12,964 bases of DNA. Source: Bacteroidota bacterium. GTDB taxonomy: Bacteria > Bacteroidota > Bacteroidia > Chitinophagales > Chitinophagaceae. The notes under the pieces were generated by a model. That model saw only the letters and a program-made list of their open reading frames with translations. It ran no database searches and was not told where the DNA came from. Location of the stretch: contig JAGWPI010000349.1 of assembly GCA_028877005.1 (NCBI GenBank), positions 1-12,964 on the forward strand. Reading direction: 5' to 3'. A program made the position numbers and the translations under genes. Shown piece after piece: positions 8,201 to 12,964 of the stretch; positions within the stretch are counted from its first letter, which is position 1; every line of letters starts with the position of its first letter.

Positions 8201-8484
8201 TGCGTGAAGGTGTTCCGTTAAAGCAAGCTATTATTGAAGCTGGAGCAGTTAGAACAACTCCAATACTGTTAACTGCAGGTGCAGTTGCGTTAGGTGCCAT
8301 TGTAATTTTGTTTGATCCAATTTTTCAGGGGTTAGCTATATCCTTAATGGGTGGAACCATTACTTCTACATTCTTAACTTTATTGGTAGTGCCATTGTTA
8401 TATTACAAAATGATGCGGAAGAAATATCCGGAAAATACTAAACCCCACAATCAAACTTCAAGTGAAAATACAATCAACCATTAA
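5239..8484 (+). CDS. RND efflux pump, inner-membrane permease (AcrB/HAE-type)
   Basis: A 1081-residue proton-driven exporter with the usual two-fold RND layout: TM1 (about 16-36), a large periplasmic porter loop starting PREEEPQIEVPMADV, TM2-6 (about 350-505), TM7 (about 547-567), a second periplasmic loop, and TM8-12 (about 910-1065). The proton-relay pair is present as D418-D419 in GIVVDDSIIIAEN. At the position of AcrB K940 there is arginine, R975, in GVMVRNSVLLIDF. The VDDS motif and lack of methionine clusters put it nearer HAE pumps than CzcA/CusA metal pumps. Slightly longer than AcrB because of a charged C-terminal tail. Third gene of the operon, followed within 20 nt by the PII-like gene. 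Substrate unknown. Confidence 0.95.
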   Translation: MEKGFAGNIAKAFIQSKLTILLMIAFLLIGAYSTYLIPREEEPQIEVPMADVLVGFPGAEPKEVESKVTAPLEKIISNVKGVEYVYSTTMQGRAMLIVQFYVGEDVERSLVKLYNELMKNMDKLPQGVTLPLVKTRAIDDVPVLGLTLWSNQYDDYALRQMGEALTNEIKKVPDVSAVNIIGGRSRVVKVLLNKDKMAEYHVDFLSIAKQMQGENAQLASGTLIKSDTAFAVETGNFLTNADDVANLIIGTNQQQPVFLRQVAKVVDGPETPSQYVYFGYGKADTSKDSRYASAYPAVTLSIAKKKGADAMQISEEILSKINHIKSQLIPGNVHVTTTRNYGETASEKVSELLFHLFIAIVVVTLFVMLAMGWRGGLVVFLSVPVTFALTLFAYYFLHYTLNRITLFALVFITGIVVDDSIIIAENMHRHFKMKRLPPLQAAIYAINEVGNPTILATFTVIAAVLPMAFVSGLMGPYMSPMPIGASIAMMLSLIVALTLTPYLGYLFLREREHHGKEKPPVVLEKTGIYKIYKSFINPMLQTRWKRWAFMISIVVILLASMMMFYTKAVAVKMLPFDNKNEFQVVIDMPEGSTLEKTAAVTKEIAEFVSHQPMVENYQEYIGTAGPISFNGLVRHYDFRRGDNMADIQINLVKKEDRKEQSHAIAKSMRPGIQEIAKKYNANVKIVEVPPGPPVLSTLVAEVYGPDYRQQIAIARQIKQLFTKTPDVVDVDWRVEHDQTEYKFDVDKEKAMRYGIAPAQVVATMHAALSNSNVGTLHVPSSYDPVNISLQLSDADKSDINALKNVKIINQQGIAIPVGDLVTITRGIKEKSIYRKNQKRVVYVTADMAGKLESPSYAMSDISDKLNTIQLPAGYTLKEEYTHAPKLEDHFSLKWDGEWQITYEVFRDLGIAFVVVILIIYMLIVGWFQNFTVPIIMLAAIPLSLIGIIIGHWMMGAFFTATSMIGFIALAGVMVRNSVLLIDFINIRLREGVPLKQAIIEAGAVRTTPILLTAGAVALGAIVILFDPIFQGLAISLMGGTITSTFLTLLVVPLLYYKMMRKKYPENTKPHNQTSSENTINH

Positions 8485-8504
8485 TCACCTTAAAAAAATG
8501 GCAT

Positions 8505-8813
8505 ATGAAAATGTTAGTTATTACAAGTATTAAAGAAGATTTGCTGGCCGTAACCCATATTCTCGAAAAAGCCAAAGTGCCGGTATTTAGTGTTACCGAT
8601 ACCATTGGCCATAAATCAGAACACAATAATTATGTGCTCAATAATTGGTTTGCCAGTGGCGATGCACAAACCAGTGCTTTATTCTTCTTTAGTTTTACTG
8701 ATGATGATAAAGCTGCACATGCTATTGAAGAAGTAAAGAAGTTTAATAATGAAACGCCTAGTGCATTTCCTATAAGGGCATTTATTGTACCTGTTGAGGC
8801 AAGCAGTTATTAA
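8505..8813 (+). CDS. Small PII-like protein encoded with an RND pump
   Basis: A 102-residue soluble protein with no signal peptide. The order of predicted elements, strand (MKMLVITSI), helix (KEDLLAVTHILEKAKV), strand (VFSVTDTIGHK), variable loop (about 38-55), strand (SALFFFSFTD), helix (DDKAAHAIEEVKKFNN), strand (IRAFIVPVEA), is the beta-alpha-beta repeat of the PII/ferredoxin-like fold, and the start resembles the GlnB pattern of a strand followed by an 'LEKAGV'-type helix end. PII-like proteins (PII-NG, DUF3240 and others) are known in operons of RND and other transporters, where they are thought to sense ligands or tune transport. The classical uridylylated-Tyr T-loop is not recognisable. 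Fold assignment is my reading of the pattern, not a database hit. Start could also be the ATG two codons in (8511). Confidence 0.75.
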   Translation: MKMLVITSIKEDLLAVTHILEKAKVPVFSVTDTIGHKSEHNNYVLNNWFASGDAQTSALFFFSFTDDDKAAHAIEEVKKFNNETPSAFPIRAFIVPVEASSY

Positions 8814-8842
8814 TTGATTAAATAATTTTAAAAAATATACAA

Positions 8843-9046
8843 ATGAGAGAACGTATTGTACGTGCCGTAGCCGGCAGTTTGGTATTAGTTAGTGTAGTAT
8901 TAATTTATTTTGTTTCGGTTAACTGGATATGGTTAAGTGTTTTTGTAGGTGTGAATTTGTTGCAATCATCTTTTACCCGGTTTTGTCCGTTAGAAAAAAT
9001 ATTAGATGGCTTTGGTGTGCCATCTAATAACGGAAAATGTTGTTGA
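8843..9046 (+). CDS. DUF2892 (YgaP-type transmembrane) protein with terminal Cys pair
   Basis: A 67-residue inner-membrane protein. Two membrane segments (about 8-25 and 28-40) flank a short turn, followed by NLLQSSFTRFCPLEKILDGFGV, the signature of the DUF2892 family (FCPL with a conserved cysteine, C48). This is the same domain that forms the membrane part of YgaP-like rhodaneses. The protein ends in GKCC, so it carries three cysteines in all, two of them adjacent at the very C-terminus; a thiol, persulfide or metal site is possible (inference). Last gene of the operon, 29 nt after the PII-like gene and 27 nt before a strong terminator. DUF2892 proteins are frequent next to rhodanese, thioredoxin and sulfur-handling genes, but no rhodanese is encoded in this window. 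Confidence 0.88.
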   Translation: MRERIVRAVAGSLVLVSVVLIYFVSVNWIWLSVFVGVNLLQSSFTRFCPLEKILDGFGVPSNNGKCC

Positions 9047-9073
9047 GTTAGAGAGAGAACAGCGGCGTAAGGT

Positions 9074-9106
9074 AAGGCTAACAGTGTGGTTGCTGTTAGC
9101 CTTTTT
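9074..9106 (+). terminator. Intrinsic terminator of the efflux operon
   Basis: AAGGCTAACAG (9074-9084) pairs perfectly with CTGTTAGCCTT (9093-9103) around an 8-nt loop, and TTTTT ends at 9106. It lies 27 nt after the DUF2892 stop codon. No U-tract is present on the other strand, so it works rightward only. Confidence 0.92.
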
Positions 9107-9112
9107 GTATTA

Positions 9113-9199
9113 CTAAAATCGTTTGCCAATTGAAAATCCTATCCAAGGTACAAATACATATTTATTAATTACTGGTGTGCAACTAATTCGCCACATCAT
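9113..9199 (-). pseudogene. Possible decayed 3' end of an outer-membrane beta-barrel gene
   Basis: A 28-codon minus-strand reading frame ends in VPWIGFSIGKRF and then TAG. The alternating hydrophobic pattern and terminal Phe look like the last strand of a Bacteroidota outer-membrane barrel protein. An in-frame TGA two codons before the first Met cuts it off, and no matching upstream part is found in the next 400 nt. It could be a relic of a deleted gene or chance; I cannot search to decide. Confidence 0.25.
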
Positions 9200-9652
9200 G
9201 CATCACTGCTTTTTGGCAAAACACATAAAAGGGTAAAAAAATAAAGTTATTAAAAGCTTTTTTTCATTTTTTTAATTGATATTATCTTTTAAATTATTGA
9301 TGTAAAAGAAGGATTCTCTTTGTTTCTGATTATATTTTAAACACAGCAGAAAATAGAAATGAGATAAGGGATTGCATGGTCATTAATTTTAACTTTACAA
9401 TATTATATAATAAAATTAACAACTATCAAACTACTTTAATTAAAATCTAATATTTTCAAACTATTATATTGTTTCAATAGCTGGAGGGAATCAATGAGCA
9501 TTGCATGCATGCTTAAAAAGCAGGTACGCGTAGCACCCTACTATTGATAAAAAATAACTGATTGCATGCCTCTAAAACCTGTTTCTGTTTGTAGGTGAAT
9601 GTGTTATTTTAAAATAATGGAGTAATAGATATTTGGAGAGTAAGTATAGAGC
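9200..9652. other. Gene-poor A/T-rich region with a short unexplained island
   Basis: Mostly A/T sequence with no gene I can support. It holds an A/T inverted repeat (TTAATTTTA at 9383-9391 with TAAAATTAA at 9411-9419), the octamer ATTGCATG three times (9371, 9500, 9561), the palindrome GCATGCATGC (9503-9512), TACGCGTA (9525-9532) and TTATTTTAAAATAA (9604-9617). Around 9481-9590 the GC content rises and a 17-residue ORF (9494-9547) follows a GGAGGG. None of this is enough for a gene or RNA call. Confidence 0.5.
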
Positions 9653-9686
9653 AAAAAAAGGCTGCCTTTAAAAAGCAACCTTTTTT
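9653..9686 (-). terminator. Intrinsic terminator of the M28 peptidase gene
   Basis: Read on the minus strand, AAAAAAGGTTGC pairs with GCAGCCTTTTTT (one G-U pair) around a short A/T loop, and the run of T gives the U-tract. On the plus strand the same position is a C/A mismatch, so the hairpin favours leftward transcripts. It lies about 20 nt beyond the peptidase stop codon. Confidence 0.85.
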
Positions 9687-9706
9687 ATAAAAGTTTATGG
9701 AATGGG

Positions 9707-11941
9707 TTATTGCTGAGCACTAGCAGTTTGTGCCAAATAATTGGCTAATTGTTGTATAGCAGCTGCATCAACAACAATTTGTTCTTGCGCTTCCTTCCAG
9801 TTTCGTTGTTCAATTGCTTCACGAATACCTGGCATAGTTTTAACACCATAGCCGGTATAAAAGCCCGGTGCATATAAAGTGTGTTTGTACCAAGGCCTGC
9901 GGGGTAATCCATTGGTAGATAATAATTGCTGCTCGGCCCGGTATAATGCTTTGTTGAGCGATTCCTGCATACTACTGTTTTGTAATGCTTTTTCCCAGGT
10001 ATTGGCTAAACTGTCGCTACTGGTTTTTAATGCCACTACTGCATTTTGTAAAGGCGAAAAATCTAAGTAGGGTATTGCCGGTTTTTCAGAGGGCAATACT
10101 GTTTTATTAGTTGGGTCGGCTGCCAATTGAAACTGATGGGTAGCAATCATTTTATTTTCTACCATAGTGCTTATGCGCATTTGTTGCAGATTTTGCATTA
10201 GTTCATTAATGTATCCATCTACTGTTTTATGTAAACTTCTGAAATCAAAAGGCAATACATCTGCTTCTGCCATACGTAAAGCAGCTCTTCCTGCGGTTTG
10301 CGCCAAGGCTACACCGTATTCAAAAGTAGGGTCTTTAAATCGGCGGTACATATCCCATGAATCATAAATGGAATGGTATTCGCCGCCAGCATCTTCACCC
10401 CCAAAACCTAAATCTAAGCAGGGTACACCTAAATGTTGAATAAATGTAGAATAATCTGAGCCTGATCCCATAGCCCCTAATTCTAATGTATGTTCTTTCA
10501 TCAATGCCTGTTTCTTTTCATCAGAACTAGCATGAACTATTTGTTCAGCCAGTCTCCTTTTAAAAATACTGACACCTGTTTCAGGATCTTTTACTGTTTC
10601 ACTAATTTGATACATAAAATTATTTAATGCATGTGAGCCTTCTGCATTCAGAAAGCCTCTACCGTTACCATCTGAATTAATATATACCACGGCTTTTTGT
10701 TGTAATTCTTTGCCGTGATCTTCTGCCCATTCAGTGCTACCCAATAAACCGGGTTCTTCTCCATCCCATGCACAGTATACCAATGTGCGTTTGGGTTGCC
10801 ATCCTTTTTTTACTAATTCGCCAATAGCTTTGGCTTCTTCTAATAGAGCAGATTGGCCGCTGATAGGATCATTGGCACCATTTACCCATGCATCATGGTG
10901 GTTACCTCTAATTACCCATTCATCGGGATAAGTACTCCCTTTTATTTTGGCAATTACATCATAAGCCGGACGGATTTTCCAATCAAATGCCAGTTTTAAA
11001 TGTACAATTGCTTTGCCCGGACCTACATGGTAGGTAATAGGTAAACCGCCGGTCCAGTCTGCCGGCGCTACAGGCCCGTCTAATGCTGCTAATAAGGGTT
11101 GTGCATCATGGTAACTTATGGGTAGTACCGGAATTTTTAAAATGGTAGTTGCATCTTTGCGGTCTAATCGCTGTGCATTTTCAGTGGCACCAACGCCAGG
11201 TGTTAAAGGGTCGCCGGGATATAACACCATATCCATAACACTACCCCGTTGTACACCATATTCATTTTTAAAAGGACCTTTGGGGTAAACATCTCCTCGG
11301 CTATATCCATCATCTTTTGGATCAGAATAAATAATACAACCAATAGCACCATGTTCATAAGCCACTTTAGGTTTTATGCCACGCCAGCTTCTACCATATT
11401 TGGCTATTACAATTTTTCCTTTTACGTCTATACCTAATTTAGCAAGGGTTTCATAATCGCTGGGCAATCCATAATTTACAAATACCAACTGTCCGGTTAC
11501 ATCTCCGTCTGCACTCCAAGCGTTATAGGTGGGTAATTGCCCGGCTTGGCCGCTGGTGGCATCTTCCTTTAAAGCAGGCTCTTTTAAAATAGCAGTGTAT
11601 TGGGTGGGAGACGTCATTTCTAATACCCTGGTAACAGGTGTGGGAAACAATACTTGATAGGTTTCAATTTGTGCATCCCAACCCCATGATTTGTACTTGG
11701 CTAAAATGGCTTCAGCTACCGCTTTACTGCCCGCCGATCCTATTTCATGAGGTTTTGCAGATAACTCACGGATAGTGTTACCTACGTTTTGTGCACTTAG
11801 CAAAGCATCAAACTGTTGTTCTAACGATGTTTGTTTAGCACTGGTTTCTTTTGTAAAACCACTAATAATTGTGGATTGTGAGCGTACATTTTGCTGCAAA
11901 CTTAGCAGGCCTAAGCTCATTAGCAGTAGTGTTTTTCTCAT
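9707..11941 (-). CDS. Secreted M28 metallopeptidase, glutamate carboxypeptidase II-like
   Basis: A 744-residue zinc exopeptidase. From the ATG at 11941 the signal peptide is MRKTLLLMSLGLLSLQQNVRSQ; an upstream in-frame ATG (11983) would only add 14 residues in front of it. Domains: a PA (protease-associated) insert (about 146-276; GKIVIAKYGRSWRGIK), the M28 catalytic domain (about 325-560), and a transferrin-receptor-like dimerisation domain at the C-terminus (about 590-740). Di-zinc ligands align with human GCPII/PSMA: H348 and D358 in GNHHDAWVNGANDP, bridging/catalytic E395-E396 in WDGEEPGLLGSTEW, D424 in NSDGNGRG, H523 in EYHSIYDSW. All are intact, so it should be active, probably in the periplasm, removing terminal residues from peptides. 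Monocistronic: own terminator, divergent from the amidohydrolase. Confidence 0.95.
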   Translation of the reverse strand: MRKTLLLMSLGLLSLQQNVRSQSTIISGFTKETSAKQTSLEQQFDALLSAQNVGNTIRELSAKPHEIGSAGSKAVAEAILAKYKSWGWDAQIETYQVLFPTPVTRVLEMTSPTQYTAILKEPALKEDATSGQAGQLPTYNAWSADGDVTGQLVFVNYGLPSDYETLAKLGIDVKGKIVIAKYGRSWRGIKPKVAYEHGAIGCIIYSDPKDDGYSRGDVYPKGPFKNEYGVQRGSVMDMVLYPGDPLTPGVGATENAQRLDRKDATTILKIPVLPISYHDAQPLLAALDGPVAPADWTGGLPITYHVGPGKAIVHLKLAFDWKIRPAYDVIAKIKGSTYPDEWVIRGNHHDAWVNGANDPISGQSALLEEAKAIGELVKKGWQPKRTLVYCAWDGEEPGLLGSTEWAEDHGKELQQKAVVYINSDGNGRGFLNAEGSHALNNFMYQISETVKDPETGVSIFKRRLAEQIVHASSDEKKQALMKEHTLELGAMGSGSDYSTFIQHLGVPCLDLGFGGEDAGGEYHSIYDSWDMYRRFKDPTFEYGVALAQTAGRAALRMAEADVLPFDFRSLHKTVDGYINELMQNLQQMRISTMVENKMIATHQFQLAADPTNKTVLPSEKPAIPYLDFSPLQNAVVALKTSSDSLANTWEKALQNSSMQESLNKALYRAEQQLLSTNGLPRRPWYKHTLYAPGFYTGYGVKTMPGIREAIEQRNWKEAQEQIVVDAAAIQQLANYLAQTASAQQ

Positions 11942-12176
11942 GTTGGTTGTTTTGTAAAATTGGGAAATAATTACCTTTAGCAATATAACTTTTTTTGGGC
12001 AATAAATACTTGTTTGTACTTTGTTTTGAGTGATTTTTAATGCTATTTTTAAAGATTATCCATAAACGAATAATAAAAATATTGTATTTAATTAGATAGT
12101 GGTTTTCTGAAATAATATGGCTTGTTGTAGGTGAATACGCGTTAAAATAAAGAACTTTACTCCTTAAAATAAGATT

Positions 12177-12964
12177 GTGGACTATAAAAAATTTCAAGCA
12201 GATTATTTGTTTACAGGAAATGAAATGCTACACAATGGTGAGGTACTAATTGCTTTATCTAATGGCACCATTAAAGCCATTGTACCGGCAGAAGATGCCG
12301 GCGAAGAGGTTCAAAAAGTAAATGGGGTGCTTTGTCCGGGCTTTATAAACACACATTGCCATCTAGAATTAAGTCATTTAAAAGGTGCTATACCATTGCA
12401 TACCGGATTGGTTGATTTTGTATTGCATGTTATGACCAAGCGATTTGTTGATCCTGAAGTTATACAGCAGGCTATACAATGGGGAGAGGCAGATATGTTT
12501 AAAAATGGTATTGTGGCCGTTGGTGATGTTTGTAATACACCCAATACCCTAATGCAAAAACAACATGCTACCTTACAATATTATAATTTTATTGAAACCA
12601 GTGGATGGATACCTGCTGCCGCCGAAAAGAGATTTGAACAGTCTTATTCATTATATGCACAGTTTGCTTCCCCCAAAAGTATAGTGCCACATGCACCTTA
12701 TTCTGTAGCTAATGCATTATGGCAGCAAATTATACCTTATTTTAAAGGGGCAGTAATTACTATGCACAACCAAGAAACACCTGCAGAAGATGCCTTATTT
12801 AAAAGTGGTAATGGTGATTTTTTGAGGCTATATCAACACATGCAAATCAATAATGAATTATTTATTCCTTCAGGGAAAAGCAGTTTACAAACTGTAATGC
12901 CCAATTTTGCTCAGGCCCACACACTTTTATTGGTGCATAATACTTTTACTTCTAAAGAAGATAT
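12177..12964 (+). CDS. Amidohydrolase-superfamily deaminase/hydrolase (COG0402 type); 5' part only
   Basis: 262 complete codons are visible and the gene runs off the right edge. It is a TIM-barrel metal hydrolase of the SsnA/TRZ/ATZ (chlorohydrolase/cytosine-deaminase-like) group. Visible: the N-terminal beta-sandwich opening DYLFTGNEMLHNGEVLIAL; GVLCPGFINTHCHLELSHL, with metal ligands H60 and H62; NGIVAVGDVCNT; VPHAPYSVAN (H172); and MHNQET, where H197 and E200 are the expected third metal ligand and the acid/base glutamate. The later His and Asp ligands lie outside the window. No ATG fits the conserved N-terminus: an in-frame TAA at 12165-12167 limits the ORF, and the first ATG (residue 17) would cut the opening strand, so GTG at 12177 is the likely start. 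Cytoplasmic. Substrate not assignable; Bacteroidota homologues are usually annotated only as amidohydrolases. Confidence 0.9.
   Translation, partial: MDYKKFQADYLFTGNEMLHNGEVLIALSNGTIKAIVPAEDAGEEVQKVNGVLCPGFINTHCHLELSHLKGAIPLHTGLVDFVLHVMTKRFVDPEVIQQAIQWGEADMFKNGIVAVGDVCNTPNTLMQKQHATLQYYNFIETSGWIPAAAEKRFEQSYSLYAQFASPKSIVPHAPYSVANALWQQIIPYFKGAVITMHNQETPAEDALFKSGNGDFLRLYQHMQINNELFIPSGKSSLQTVMPNFAQAHTLLLVHNTFTSKED

Noticed and set aside
2711..8484. Heavy-metal (Cus/Czc) efflux system
   Set aside because: The permease has VDDS rather than the CzcA/CusA-type relay motif, and neither adaptor nor pump shows His- or Met-rich metal sites; HAE type fits better.
8905..9129. 74-residue minus-strand reading frame opposite the DUF2892 gene
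   Set aside because: Antisense shadow of a conserved family member; its start lies beyond the operon terminator in spacer DNA.
9383..9419. A/T-only inverted repeat TTAATTTTA / TAAAATTAA as a terminator or operator
   Set aside because: Pure A/T stems with an 19-nt loop are weak and common by chance in this composition; no gene end or promoter is adjacent.
9589..12136. Exact 12-nt direct repeat TTGTAGGTGAAT at 9589-9600 and 12125-12136, flanking the M28 peptidase gene
   Set aside because: In 13 kb of A/T-rich DNA several 12-nt repeats are expected by chance; there is no transposase, no terminal inverted repeats, and the gene has its own terminator and normal composition.
11862..12197. 111-residue minus-strand reading frame overlapping the M28 start and the intergenic region
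   Set aside because: Low-complexity Ile/Asn/Lys translation of A/T-rich spacer, overlapping the peptidase signal peptide in another frame.

Overview
The window reads as chromosomal DNA of a low-GC member of the Bacteroidota, most likely a Chitinophagaceae/Sphingobacteriia-type organism (inference). Support: TAnnTTTG -7 promoter boxes, A/T-rich leaders mostly without Shine-Dalgarno sequences, a eukaryote-like class Ia ribonucleotide reductase beta subunit, a thioredoxin of typical Bacteroidota form, and a glutamate-carboxypeptidase-II-like M28 peptidase. There are no insertion sequences, CRISPR arrays, rRNA or tRNA genes that I can see.

Layout. (1) 1-588, minus strand: the 5' part of nrdB (class Ia ribonucleotide reductase small subunit) behind a well-formed cobalamin riboswitch (about 422-588) and a hairpin at 391-407 that can act as its kissing-loop partner. 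This suggests that adenosylcobalamin shuts down the B12-independent reductase. (2) 812-2515, minus strand: thioredoxin, a TehB/TPMT-like SAM methyltransferase and an orphan lipoprotein, all facing left. (3) 2516-2710: a compact divergent control region. Two perfect GTGA-N6-TCAC palindromes (Crp/Fnr type) each lie exactly 33 bp, centre to centre, from a TAnnTTTG box. One pair points at trxA, the other at the efflux operon. (4) 2711-9046, plus strand: a five-gene operon of TolC-like outer-membrane factor, lipoprotein periplasmic adaptor, HAE-type RND pump, a small PII-like protein and a cysteine-bearing DUF2892 membrane protein. A strong intrinsic terminator closes it at 9074-9106. (5) 9107-9652: a gene-poor stretch with a possible decayed outer-membrane-protein tail and a short island of unexplained sequence. 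(6) 9707-11941, minus strand: a secreted M28 peptidase with its own terminator. (7) 12177-end, plus strand: the 5' part of a COG0402 amidohydrolase that probably starts at GTG.

How it fits together. The most interesting unit is regions 2-4. The matched divergent promoters predict that one Crp/Fnr-family regulator co-activates thioredoxin (perhaps with the methyltransferase) and a complete tripartite pump carrying two unusual accessory proteins. DUF2892 is the membrane domain found in YgaP-type rhodanese proteins, and the small protein has a PII-like fold. A working hypothesis is a thiol/sulfur- or electrophile-stress export module under redox- or ligand-sensing Crp/Fnr control. The architecture is seen in the sequence; the substrate and signal are inference.
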